In this document: positions 54,542 to 64,000 of the stretch, piece by piece
How the letters are laid out: every line of letters starts with the position of its first letter
Position numbering within the stretch: position 1 is the stretch's first letter
Assembly: GCA_963696325.1 (NCBI GenBank)
Contig: CAVOJV010000063.1
Coordinates: forward strand, 74,692 to 138,691
Origin: CAVOJV01 sp963696325
GTDB lineage: Bacteria > Pseudomonadota > Gammaproteobacteria > Competibacterales > Competibacteraceae
Direction: 5' to 3'
Length of the DNA: 64,000 nt
Notes under the pieces: model-generated
What the model saw: the letters and a program-made list of their open reading frames with translations, nothing else
Database searches by the model: none
Told to the model about the DNA's origin: nothing
Program-made: the position numbers and the translations under genes

Positions 54542-54888
54542 GTGGTGATGAGACGGTCACTCCCTGGAGGTTCGCGGAAAGTCATTATTCCTGCGGTCAA
54601 TGCCAGTGAGTGGAAGCTACGCATCGGCGGGGATGCGGTGCAAACGCCGGTAGAATTCACCCTGGCCCAGCTCAAACGGGAGTTCGAGGCGGTGGAGATC
54701 GCCGCCGTTTGCCAATCCAATGCGCCGGCAACCGCCGCGTGCGTTCCGATCCCCCTGTCGCCGGCGTGCAATGGGGCTAAGGTTGGGAGGGCTCGGTCAA
54801 CAAAATGGTCAAGGTGATGGGGGATCCCCTGACGCCGGAAGAGATAAGCCAGAGCGCAGACTACCTGGCCAGCACCTACGGGAAGTAA
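54542..54888 (+). pseudogene. sulfite dehydrogenase (SorA/SorB-type) deletion remnant
   Basis: The first part encodes VIIPAVNASEWKLRIGGDAV and EFTLAQLKREFEAVEIAAVC, as in the N-terminal region of the molybdopterin sulfite dehydrogenase subunit. A one-base shift then gives the GNRR and VAGVQWG fragments. The last part, in another frame, reads KMVKVMGDPLTPEEISQSAD and ends YLASTYGK-stop, like the C-terminus of its cytochrome c partner. The middle of both genes is gone, so this is a scar of a sorAB-like pair just after der. Family names are from recall of motifs. Confidence 0.55.
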
Positions 54889-54912
54889 CGGTCCCTAAAT
54901 CAGGAGACCACC

Positions 54913-55335
54913 ATGAACGAGCCTTTCACAGCCGAGCAAATCACCGCTCTCTCCGCCGAGGTTGACGAGCAGTTGCAGGAACTCAACTCAATCTATGGCA
55001 CAGACCAGCTCAAGGGCGTTAAATCCAAGGACACCCTTCCAGATAAACAACGCCAGGTTATCGCAGTCGCCACCGGTGAGGAGACCACCAGTTTTCTGAA
55101 GCGCTTCAAGCAGGCCGCCCACCAGGATCTGTGCGAGAAAGACGGGGTGCTTTACAAGCAGTGGAAGTGGAAGAAGTGGGGCGACCTCAGTAACAAGCAG
55201 GTCCTCAAGAGCTTCGGCGCCGTGCTGGTAGCCATGGGCTTTGCCGGCAATGCCTTGCAAATCCTAGCGGTAGCGCTGGCGGTGGTCGTGCTCCACATCG
55301 GCGTGAAGGCCATCTGCGAGGAAGACGAGACATAG
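54913..55335 (+). CDS. small protein with C-terminal membrane helix, upstream of CHAT-STAND gene
   Basis: A 140-residue protein with a good ribosome site (CAGGAGACC). The N-terminal 95 residues are charged and helical (FTAEQITALSAEVDEQLQEL). A hydrophobic segment follows, SFGAVLVAMGFAGNALQIL then AVALAVVVLHIGV (about 100-130), and an acidic tail CEEDET. No family recognised. It ends two bases before the ATG of the CHAT-STAND-TPR gene, so the two are coupled. It could be the membrane effector, the substrate of the CHAT protease or an anchor; all are inference. Confidence 0.65.
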   Translation: MNEPFTAEQITALSAEVDEQLQELNSIYGTDQLKGVKSKDTLPDKQRQVIAVATGEETTSFLKRFKQAAHQDLCEKDGVLYKQWKWKKWGDLSNKQVLKSFGAVLVAMGFAGNALQILAVALAVVVLHIGVKAICEEDET

Positions 55336-55337
55336 CC

Positions 55338-58300
55338 ATGGAACTGAACCTGAGTTTTCCTGATCCCGCGCGGGCCATTGTCCGTCAATGGTGGCGTCGC
55401 AACTGCACCACTGATTTTCGACAGCCCTCTAAAGCCAGAGGACCAGAAAGACCTAAAATGGTATCTGGAAATTTACGCTGCCCACTACACCACCGATGTG
55501 GATGACGAGCGGGCCGAGCGCATCGCAGAAAAGCTGCCGAATTGGGGCGCGGCCCTGTTCGAGGCAGTATTTCAAAACAACAGACATGCCCTTCGACTGT
55601 TCGAGCGGTTTCTGGACGCCGCCGAGCCGGGCCGGCTGTTGACCGTGAGCAGCAGCCATCCGGCTATTCTCGCTCAGCCTTGGGAATTGCTGCGCGATCC
55701 CAGCGGCACTTATCTGTTCCATGAGAACCCCCGCATTTCCATTCGCCGGCGGCTGGCCGAAAGGCCTGGCAGGGACGAGCGCTTTTACAAGCCCGCCCTA
55801 AAGATCGCTTACGGCTGCTGTTTGTCGTCAGCCGGCCTATGGAGAGCGATTCATCGATCCCCGCGCCGATGCCCAAGCGGTCTTGGATGCGCTGGATGAC
55901 AAAGCGCCGGGACGGGTGGACGTGGAATTTCTGCGTCCGGCCAAATTTCAGAAGCTAGTGAAGCGGTTGGAGAACGCCGACTATGCCGCCGGTGGACATT
56001 CTGCATTTCGACGGCCACGGGGTATTCGATCCGACGGCCGACTGGAGAAACAGGCCGGCAAAGCGACCGTACCCGCCGGTATGGAGAATCTACTGGGAGA
56101 CAACGCCAGCGGCAATCAGGCTATCTGCTGTTTGAAGAAGAGGACGGTAGCAAGGCGTTGATTGGCGCCGAGCGACTGGGCGACATGCTGCACCGGAAGG
56201 GTTGGGACTGATGGTACTCTCGGCCTGTCAATCGGCTGCTGTCGGCGGGGAAGATCCCTTGGGCAGCGTCGCCGCCCGACTGACCCATGCTGGTATTCCC
56301 ACCGTGCTGGCCATGACTCATAGCGTGCTGGTGGCGACCACCCGTGCCTTGTTCAAGGCCTTCTACGAGCAACTCGGTGCAAGGCAAGTCGGTGGGAGAA
56401 TCGCTGGACAACGCCCGCCGCCAGTTGTACCTGCATACTGAACGGGGCGAACGCCAGCGCGGCAGTCAGCGCATCACGCTCACATTACAGGACTGGTTCC
56501 TGCCGGCCCTCTATCAGGTTGGTAAAGATATTCCGCTCTTAAAGAAATCGAAGGCTGGGACAGCGCCGACACCGGCCCACCGGGACAACCTGCCGGAACT
56601 GCAAGAGTCGGGTTTCTTTGGCCGCAGCCGCGAACTGTGGGAAATCGAGCGGGCCTTTGTGCATGGCACCCGGCGGTTGACCATCACCGGCTTTGGTGGC
56701 CAGGGCAAGAGCTATCTGGCCGAAGAAGCAGGGCGCTGGCTGCAGCGTACCGGTATGTTCGACCGGGTCTGTTTGGTGAATTATGCAGGTTTTCAGGGAG
56801 TAGACGCCGTGGGGATGGCGGTCAGCACCTTGGCCACGGTGCTGGAACAGAATCTCCTGGACGCCAGGGCGGCGACGGCTGCCTTACAGGCCCAGCCAGT
56901 GTTGCTGATTCTGGACAACCTGGAAAGCCTGGCACCGCAGCCCTTGCGGGAACTGCTGGACGCAGCAAAAGACTGGTCGGAAGCGGGTAACAGCCGGCTG
57001 TTGCTGACCACACGCCAGGCAGATCTAAAACATCCTGCCTATCCCCGCGCGGGTAGCAATAAGCATCGACATATTGAGCTTAAAGGACTCGATCAGGAAG
57101 ACGCCCTAGCTTGGTTCCAGGCGCTGATGAAACTGCCGCCGGAACCCCAGGTGCCGTTGCCAGGTAGAGAAGCCCTGTTGGAACTGTTTCGGTTGGTGAG
57201 CTTCCATCCCCTGTCCATCGGCTTGCTGGCGCAGCAACTCAAATTCCAGCGGATTGCAGAACTGGGCGAACGGCTGGAGCAACTGCTGCAGGACACTCCG
57301 GACACCAAGGACGATCCGGAAAAATCCTTGCTGGCGTCCCTGAATCTGTCGCTGGAGCGACTGACCCCCGCCGCCCGGCAATGGCTGCCACGTTTAGGGG
57401 TGTTTCAGGGTGGAGCATGGGAGCCTGCTCTGCTGGCGATCACGGAACTGGCAGAGGCTGAGTGGTCTGGCTTGCGGCAGGAACTGGCGACCACCGGGCT
57501 GATTCAGGTGGAGCACATTCCGGGCGTCAATCCGCCTTATCTCAAATTCCATCCCACCTTGGCGCCCGCGCTGTGGCCGCGCCTGACCCCAGCGGAGCAG
57601 GCCGACCTGAGCGCCCGTCACCGGGAACGCTATTATGCGCTGTCCGGCTTTCTCTATCAGGAAGACAGACCCCATCCCCACGAAATCCGCGCCATCGCCC
57701 AGCGGGAATTGCCCAACCTGCTGCACGCGGTGGACGGGGCGCTGACCGCCGGGGAGGACGGGGCGGTGGATTTCGTCAATAATGTGAACTGGTTTCTCAA
57801 CTTCTTCGGCCTGCACCGGGACCGGGCCGCGCTGATTCAGCGGGCGGAAGCGATGGCCGGGGCGGTGGGTTCCCGCAATTGGTATTCTGGCCCGCAGCAA
57901 CCGGGGCGAGCAGTTGCAGAGCGCCGGCCGCCATCGGGAAGCGCAGGCGGTATTCGAGGAGGTGCTGCAAGGGCTGGGGACGGCGCCGAGTTACGAGCGT
58001 TGCCTGACGCTGGTCTGGCTGGGGCGGTGCTTTCGGGCCAGGGGCAATTGGAACCGGCGGAGGCCCACTACCGGCAGGCGCTGGCGGTGGCGCAGCAGTT
58101 GGAAGCTTCGCCCGACGTGCGGCGGCAGATAAGTAACTTGCAGGCCGATCTGGCGGATGTGCTGAGGGACAAGGGCGATTATGCGGGCGCACGGGCGGCT
58201 TATGCGGCGGGGCTGGTGATTGCTGAAGAACTGGGTGATTTTCGGAATGCAGCTGTCCAGCAACGGCCAACTCGGCACCCTGGCGTTGATGCAAAACGAT

Positions 58301-58730
58301 CTGCCGGAGGCGGAACGCCGTTACCGGGAAGCGTTGACGATCTTCCAGCGACTGGGAGAGCCGGCAACACGAAGCCATCTATTGGCATCAACTGGGCTAC
58401 GTGTATCAGGAAGCCTGCCAATGGGACGCTGCCGAACGGGCTTATCGGGAGTCAGCGCGCATCAAGGAATCACTGGGCAACTTGGCCGGCGCCGCAACGA
58501 CCTGGAACAATCTGGCTATAGTCACCCAATCCGCCGGCAAGCCCGCCGCCGCGAAGGGCTGGTGTCGCAAGGCGCTGGCCGGATCGGAAGCGGCCGGCGA
58601 TCAATTAAATGCTTCCAAAGCGCTCAGCAACCTCGCCAACCTCCTGCGAAACGAACCCAGCCGCTTGGCCGAAGCCCGGCAATGGGCGGAACAGGCGCTC
58701 GCCATCAAACAGACCCTCGACCCGGCGTAG
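55338..58730 (+). pseudogene. CHAT protease - STAND ATPase - TPR protein, many frameshifts
   Basis: The start (55338) and the next 150 codons, in two frames, form a CHAT-associated N-domain ending PAILAQPWELLRDPSGTYLF. The CHAT caspase-like dyad is visible: His in DILHFDGHG (codon 56016-56018) and Cys in VLSACQSA (codon 56226-56228). An NB-ARC/STAND ATPase follows with Walker A GFGGQGKSY, Walker B VLLILDNLES and TTRQADL. C-terminal TPR-like helices run to 58730. Frame changes occur near 55,380, 55,800, 55,837, 55,985, 56,100, 56,205, 56,380, 57,890, 58,240 and 58,370. Motifs are preserved between the shifts, so consensus error is as likely as decay. Confidence 0.7.
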
Positions 58731-58760
58731 GGCCGTCGGGATGCAAACAATTGCTACAAA
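58731..58760. other. bacterial/archaeal junction (probable assembly chimera)
   Basis: Left of here the DNA is GC-rich with gammaproteobacterial genes; right of here it is AT-rich with archaeal families. The switch happens within tens of bases after the CHAT-STAND-TPR stop. There is no integrase, tRNA or direct repeat that would suggest integration. The exact joint cannot be fixed by eye. Confidence 0.7.
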
Positions 58761-59106
58761 CGCCATCGGCCTGAGTGCTCCAATATATACACATCTCTTT
58801 CACCTTACTAGTATTCCATTGCATTTGAGGGGCATAATCTTGAACATCTGCCCACTTTGAACACTGCAATACGGTTTTTTTAACGTTTTGGTATCACATC
58901 GAAAGTGCTGGGCACACCAGCAAGCAGCTTTCACAGTGTTCAAGAGAATTTTTTGCCTAATACATTATAGTTTAGAGGACTCCTATTAACTTATGATTTT
59001 CGGCAGATAGGTTTTCCATTTTCTCTCTGATGCCGAGAAATACTTATTAATCTGCAGACTATCAATTGGCCTTTAAATTACAGGAGACGGAAGGAGAAGA
59101 AATTCG
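58761..59106. other. AT-rich region without a gene
   Basis: About 350 bases of AT-rich sequence with no frame of useful length. AATATATAC near 58,783 and ATTATAGTT near 58,965 could be archaeal TATA elements, but nothing proves this. A GGAGACGGAAGGAG purine stretch just before 59107 is the ribosome site of the next gene. Confidence 0.4.
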
Positions 59107-59662
59107 ATGGTGCCTGAAAAGGTCGAAGAGACATGTAAGAAGATTATGGGTTGGCTCTCTGAAGAGGCCCTTTATAAGGATAAAGTATACGACGAGAACC
59201 TATATTTTCATCTTGCTGCCGAGTATCCGGCAAGGTCCGGACGGCATGTGAACATAATCCAGCCAAACAACAGGGACGATATGGTAGTTGTCTTGAGCAC
59301 TATACGGTTAGCGGAGGTTCACCAAAAAGCCCTCTTGGCAATGCCTAGGAAAGAAAAGGAGAAATTCATCTGGGATATGCGATTTGACCTTGATATTCCA
59401 GGACTCGGACTTTGAAATGGAGCCAAGAGGATTTGACATAGACAGCATCCGGTTCACAAGGGAAATATATTACGATGGTTTGACAAAGAATAAGCTCATG
59501 GAGGTCTTGAAAGGGAACTTCAAATGTGAACTATATGTAGTCTGGAAGTTTCAAGAGACCTTTGGGGACGAGCCCGCGCAGGACATATTGAACAGATGTA
59601 CGGATGAATGCGTGTTAGATCTAGGCAAAAGAGCCTATGGCAGTACATTCTCGTGCCTATAA
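59107..59662 (+). pseudogene. DUF2299-like archaeal protein, frameshifted
   Basis: The first 95 residues (VEETCKKIMGWLSEEALYKD, IQPNNRDDMVVVLSTIRLA, KEKFIWDMRFDL) and the continuation in another frame from about 59,390 (DSIRFTREIYYDGLTKNKLM, VVWKFQETFG) together match the layout of DUF2299, a family of about 150 residues found mainly in methanogenic archaea. Function unknown. One indel between 59,384 and 59,415 would restore a single protein. Confidence 0.6.
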
Positions 59663-59723
59663 ATTTGCAAAATCCTGAACGTATAAAGATAAAACAATGA
59701 AAAAATAAAGTAGCTTCGGCATA

Positions 59724-60448
59724 TTAAGCCGACTTTATTATTTCGTAGATTACATTGACATTTGCTGTAATTTCCATCTCCCCTGTAAGGACTGGTGTTG
59801 AGGCAGCTTCGAATGAGTAGGCTGCTCGTGGAGCATTTGACGAAACATAAGCATAACCTTCAGACAATTCGAGTATCTTCGCCTAGTTTAACTCCAGAAG
59901 CCTTTGCCATAACCTCTGCTTTCCTTCTGGAATCGTTGACTGCTTGCATAAGTGCTTTGTCCTTCGTGGTTTGGGATCTCTAAGACTGAAACTGATTCCC
60001 GCAATATCGTTCGATCCAGCAACTACGGCAGCATCAAGGACTTTTCCGATGTTTTCAGACACGTTCATAATAGCTGTTACCTGGTTGGTAGCAACGAACA
60101 TCAGCGGCATCTTCTCGTTTGCTGTATTATCAGTGCCCGATGGACTATCTTCATCTTCGGTTGTCAACGAATAACGGCTCGTTTGGATATCCTTCTTCTT
60201 AAGTCCAGCTGCAACAAGAGCGTTAACAGTGCTTGTCATCAACTTAGCATTATCATTGGCTGCTGCAGATGCGCTGATGTTCTTTGTCTCAACACCTAGG
60301 GTGATGATTACTATATCCGGAACTGCATTCACTTTTCCTTCGCCGTTGCAGACTAACTTTGATACATTCTCGTTCTCACTGCATGAACCGGCAGCGCAAT
60401 AGCGAGAATTATCATTAGTCCCAGTATGATAATCTCAATTCTTCTCAT
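59724..60448 (-). pseudogene. SIMPL-domain (DUF541) secreted protein 1, frameshifted
   Basis: From ATG 60448 there is a signal peptide (RRIEIIILGLMIILAIALPV). After a frame change the SIMPL core VNAVPDIVIITLGVETKN follows, then, after a second and third change, RRKAEVMAKASGVKLGE and the family's typical ending TGEMEITANVNVIYEI to the stop at 59724. At least three indels are needed. SIMPL proteins are exported, often membrane-associated, with poorly known roles in stress. A paralogue lies 173 bases upstream on the same strand. Confidence 0.65.
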
Positions 60449-60620
60449 AATATCTAATTATTCTACTTCAATAGATCTTTAAAGATTCTGGCATCCATCC
60501 AAATCCGATTACGATTTTCTATTGAATGTTCTAAAGAAAAACGTAATATGCAATTGTTCAATGCACGTTGCAGATAAATCAATGCCTGCTTCTCAAGCAG
60601 GCTTAACTACTGCAATTCAA

Positions 60621-61325
60621 TTATAATATTTCATAGGTCACTGCCACATAAGCGGTAACGCTCACTGTTCCTCGCATTTCACCTTATTATCCGAAAGGCT
60701 CATTCAAATTGATATCAGGGTATCCAAGATCCTTTATGTCGATGGCTTTTCCTAGTTTCACTCCAGCCGCTGATGCCATATCTTGTGCATTGGACTTGGC
60801 ATTCTCGATAGCCTTCTTTCTCGCATCTGCAACAACTTGATCTTTATCGCTAAGGCTGTAACCCTCGATCGATGCAACCGCTCCAACGGAATTTGCCGTC
60901 TCCAATATTTTGTTGACGCTGCTTTGATCAGTGGTCTTCAATCGAATCGCAATTGAGTTGCTCAAGATGTTCGAAGTGTTGGAAGTATTCTCGCAAACAG
61001 TTGTGTTATTCACTGGCCTGCAAATGTTACTTTCAAAATGCCTACTGACTATTCCGCTAGACTGGCCGGGCATAATTTCTTCATTCTTAACCCCTGCAGT
61101 CTTCAGTGCGTCGATCGTTTTATTTAGGAGTTGTGCGTTTTCAGCCGCTGCAATTGTGATATTGTCATTATTGCTCTGCGCTCCGACCGAGATTATGACG
61201 ATGTCCGCAGGAACAGTCGCAGTCCCTTCTCCCAAAACATTTATTCCTTGTGTTCCTTGCCCTGCAGCGATAGCAGTCAGGGAGAGAAGAACCATGATTC
61301 CCAATGATATATCTAACCTCTTCAT
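60621..61325 (-). CDS. SIMPL-domain (DUF541) secreted protein 2
   Basis: ATG 61325 gives a signal peptide (RLDISLGIMVLLSLTAIAAG) then INVLGEGTATVPADIVIISV, the SIMPL opening, and ARKKAIENAKSNAQDMASAA with VKLGKAIDIKDLGYP. The frame stops at 60687 (two TAA codons), but the same frame continues as MRGTVSVTAYVAVTYEI, the normal family end, to 60621. So it is either a truncation by in-frame stops or two compensating errors. It contains four Cys in the central loop region. Confidence 0.7.
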
Positions 61326-61540
61326 AGTAATCCCCAAGAAGTCTTGAAATTGGAATGTATTTAAAGAAATCGCTCTGGGCCAGATTATCGATCCAAGCTT
61401 GCAGTTTTCCGGACCTAAATGGTTCAGCGAATTTGAAGATAATGCGTGCAAAAACAAATAGAATATGCTTTCAAGGATAAAATAATAAATTCCTTGTTCA
61501 CCCGTCGCCTTTAACTCCTTTCGGATTATCCCTATCGACC

Positions 61541-62338
61541 ATGAGCAAGATCGGAAAACAGATCAGGATAGAGAGAATCCTTGATCGAAAAACTCGATAG
61601 AACAGTTATAGTTCCAATGGATCACGGCATAACTGTTGGGCCTATTCCAGGATTAATTGATCTTCCTGCTGCAGTGGATAAGGTGGCAGAAGGAGGAGCA
61701 AACGCAGTCTTAGGACATATGGGCCTTCCGCTTCACGGTCATCGAGGCTACGGTAGGGATATCGGCCTCATCATCCACCTATCAGCAAGCACAAGCCTTG
61801 GGCCTGACCCAAATCATAAGGTCCTTGTTACTGAGGTTGAGGATGCTATAAGGATCGGAGCTGATGCTGTAAGCATCCATATAAATGTTGGAGCAGAGGA
61901 CGAGGCGGAGATGCTTCGTGACCTTGGCCGAGTAGCACGCACCTGCGATCTTTGGGGTATGCCGCTTGTGGCCATGATGTACCCTAGAGGTCCGAAAGTA
62001 AACTCAGGCACCATGTGGAGTATGTCAAGCTTGCAGCAAGGATAGGAGCTGAGCTTGGAGCAGATATTGTCAAGACCAATTACACCGGCTCTCCTGATAC
62101 TTTTAAAGAAGTAGTAAAGGGCTGCAATGTTCCAGTAGTAATTGCGGGCGGTCCAAAGATGGACACTGAGCATGACTTGCTGCAGATGGTGTACGATGCC
62201 ATACATGCTGGCGCAACTGGAGTTGCTATTGGAAGGAACATATTCCAGGCCAAAAACTCTACCCTCTTAGTAAGCAAGCTATGTACAGTAGTGCACAACG
62301 ACTATAGCGTCGAAGAGGCTGAAGCGCTAAGAATGTGA
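61541..62338 (+). pseudogene. class I aldolase / 2-amino-3,7-dideoxy-D-threo-hept-6-ulosonate synthase, frameshifted
   Basis: The archaeal DhnA-type aldolase family. ATG 61541 encodes SKIGKQIRIERILDRK. After a frame change near 61,580 it continues VIVPMDHGITVGPIPGL, DAVSIHINVGAEDEAEML and PLVAMMYPRGPKV. A second change near 62,020-62,045 gives EYVKLAARIGAELGADIVKT with the Schiff-base Lys in VKTNYTG, and PVVIAGGPKMDTEHDLLQMV. In methanogens the enzyme serves either fructose-bisphosphate cleavage or the archaeal route to dehydroquinate. About 265 residues when corrected. Confidence 0.75.
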
Positions 62339-62480
62339 GATGCAGTTTTGAAGAGCAACTCTCTTTGCACTTCTCTTTATTTCTATAATAATTCAGGCTA
62401 TTTTTGGCAATATGCAAGATGCAGCTAGTCGCAACATCCAACCGAAAGGTATATCCACTTCCCCTAAGATATGAAAAAGC

Positions 62481-63283
62481 ATGAAATATATTGCAATTGT
62501 TATCTCTCTGTTGGCTTTAATCATGGTGACGTCTGCTATCGAAATAAATGCTCATGACGCATGGTACAATAAATCTGCAGCAGATTATAGAAATGGATCA
62601 TATTATGTGGCCCTTCAATATGTCAATAAATCCATTGAGCTTAATCCAAGTGATTCCGAATCGTTGAATCTTAAGGCTGCAATATTTGAAAAAATGGGTA
62701 ACTTCGAGGCTGCTTTGCTGACTTTAGACGATGCTATAGCTGCAAATAGCTCTAATATTCAGGCTTGGAACGACAAAGGGCTTCTTCAGGCAGGATACCT
62801 TGGTGATTACAACAGTTCCCTCAAATCTTTAGATAAGGCCATCGCGATAGATCCGACCAGGTCAACAACTTACTACAACAAAGGATTGGTACAGGAAGCC
62901 ATGGGAAAGAACGACGATGCTTATCAATCTTTTTTAAAAGCTACAGATCTTATGCAAAGCTTTGTCATGGCTTGGTATAGAGAGGGATTAATACTTGCCA
63001 AAGATGGGCAAGTACAATGAATCACTGAATCCCTTCCAGAAAGCAATCGATCTCGCCCCCCAAATTTGCAGAAGCCTGGAACCAAAAAGGATTGTCCTAC
63101 TACTCTCTTAACCAGTACGAAGAGGCGCTTAAGAACTTCGACAAGGCTTCCCAGCTTGACCAGACAAATAAAGATGCTTGGAACAACAAAGGCAACACAC
63201 TAAAGGCTCTTAAACGAGATGCTGAAGCTAAAATCGCTTTTTCCATGGCCGGAAAGAATGGGGCTTACAAGCCCCTCCTTTAA
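62481..63283 (+). pseudogene. secreted TPR-repeat protein, frameshifted
   Basis: Signal peptide KYIAIVISLLALIMVTSA, then about six TPR units (for example YYVALQYVNKSIELNPSDSE, NSSLKSLDKAIAIDPTRSTT, EEALKNFDKASQLDQTNKDA). The frame shifts near 63,005 and again near 63,062; the pieces between read NESLNPFQKAIDLAP and FAEAWNQKG-like sequence. Such exported TPR proteins are abundant in Methanothrix/Methanosarcina. Likely a protein-protein scaffold. Confidence 0.65.
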
Positions 63284-63379
63284 CTGAAAGATAATTATGT
63301 GGGAGCATTATTCAATGGGACAAGAACATGGGAGTATATTTAAGTAATAGCAAAGAATGCTATTCGCCGAAGTAGACTT

Positions 63380-63764
63380 TATGAGAATACTATTATTAGC
63401 TTTATTCATATTCTCCGCTCGCAGTTCTCGCCAACGGCTCTTCATCTATCCACATAGGGGGCGATGAATGGCATGGCCTCTATTAAAAGCCTTGACCAAC
63501 AACTCATCGTCTTGTGCAGTACAAAACGGCATAATGGGCAATCTATCAATCGCGGACCAAATGTCGGCCATGCCGAAATCCATAGGCAATAATGGTAAGG
63601 TTCCTCTAAAAAATCTGACCAACGTCTCATTGAACATAACTGATGCAAAGAACAATACTAGCGATCTCTCTACTTGGGGAGGCAAACCGCTTACACCACC
63701 ACCACCTCCGGATTTCTCCAACTATCGGAATGCCATGGTGATCAAGACAAATCGGGAAGAATGA
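63380..63764 (+). pseudogene. putative secreted archaeal protein, frameshifted
   Basis: ATG 63380 starts a hydrophobic signal-like stretch (RILLLALFIFSA). After a frame change ANGSSSIHIGGDEWHGL is read, and after another LLKALTNNSSSCAVQNGIMG to the stop at 63764, with a Pro-rich segment (LTPPPPPDFSNYRN). Asn/Ser/Thr-rich composition suits a glycosylated exported protein. No family recognised. The exact start and number of shifts are uncertain. Confidence 0.4.
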
Positions 63765-63894
63765 GCAGCATCCTAGATCGCATTGCATGTCACGCAGCAA
63801 CGACATATAGTAAAAAGACACACCTTGAAGCAATCTGCTGGGTATTCATTTTAAAATAAAAAAGAGGATAGTTCGTGATTTCGCAGTAGAGCCG

Positions 63895-64000
63895 TCAGCT
63901 TCTCATTGACAAGGCCTTTCGTCCAAGATCCGTGATCCTAATTTTTGCAATAAAATTAGGAAGAGTCATACTTGATACGAACTCTCTAGTTATGACATCG
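63895..64000 (-). CDS. C-terminal end of a winged-helix-like protein (cut by window edge)
   Basis: The minus frame from the right edge encodes DVITREFVSSMTLPNFIAKI then RITDLGRKALSMRS and a stop at 63895. The phrase ITDLGRKAL is the typical last wing/helix of small archaeal and bacterial winged-helix regulators. Only 34 residues are visible, so the assignment is tentative. Confidence 0.35.
   Translation of the reverse strand, partial: DVITREFVSSMTLPNFIAKIRITDLGRKALSMRS

Noticed and set aside
1..64000. tRNA, rRNA, integrase or attachment sites
   Set aside because: Looked for around the island edges and the archaeal joint; none recognised by eye.

Overview
The window joins two unrelated genomes. 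Positions 1 to about 58,735 are high-GC DNA from a gammaproteobacterium. The gene orders mpl/ubiX, gatCAB/mreBCD-mrdA-rodA-mltB-rlpA-dacA-dat-ybeD-lipBA and trpFBA-accD-folC-SPOR-cvpA-purF-metZ are typical of that class, and a Competibacter/Chromatiales-like sludge bacterium is my best guess. From about 58,735 to the right end the DNA is AT-rich and carries archaeal families: DUF2299, two SIMPL-domain secreted proteins, a class I aldolase/ADH synthase and a secreted TPR protein. These look like a Methanothrix/Methanosarcinales methanogen. The abrupt switch is most simply a chimeric metagenome contig.

Bacterial core. The left end holds an alpha/beta-hydrolase end, a LON-domain protein and ubiX. 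A three-gene HEPN-like/ParA-like/P-loop ATPase cassette sits between ubiX and mpl. Then come mpl, gatB, gatA and gatC on the minus strand. On the plus strand from 10,020 there is a 12 kb cell-elongation, peptidoglycan and lipoate block (mreB to lipA), then nnrS, a SirB-like gene, ctaA (minus) and a YhcC-like radical SAM gene. A second core block (41.2-54.5 kb) holds a HAD phosphatase, metZ, purF, cvpA, a SPOR protein, folC, accD, trpA, trpB, trpF, a cystathionine gamma-synthase-like gene and der.

Accessory island 26.3-41.1 kb. This is the most interesting part. It is packed with TIR-domain conflict genes: a broken TIR-nSTAND gene, two intact TIR-FGE/C-type-lectin proteins, a TIR plus SLOG two-gene operon with a helical third gene, a third TIR-FGE protein, a natural TIR-SLOG fusion and a TIR-NACHT-FGE protein. 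The last 70 or so codons of all four FGE domains show a diversity-generating retroelement (DGR) signature. Among three alignable copies, 16 codons differ in amino acid and every one keeps its third base (C or T), with changes confined to bases one and two. A reverse-transcriptase C-terminal remnant lies beside the first copy, next to a perfect 23-bp inverted repeat. No template repeat or complete RT is visible. The picture is a family of hypervariable receptor domains wired to TIR/NACHT immune-like effectors, with the mutator presumably elsewhere in the genome or lost.

Right of der there is a sulfite dehydrogenase remnant, then a small membrane protein followed two bases later by a CHAT protease-STAND ATPase-TPR gene. 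Apparent frameshifts are concentrated in the accessory genes and in the archaeal end. The core genes are intact, so either the accessory genes are decaying or the consensus is poor in those parts.
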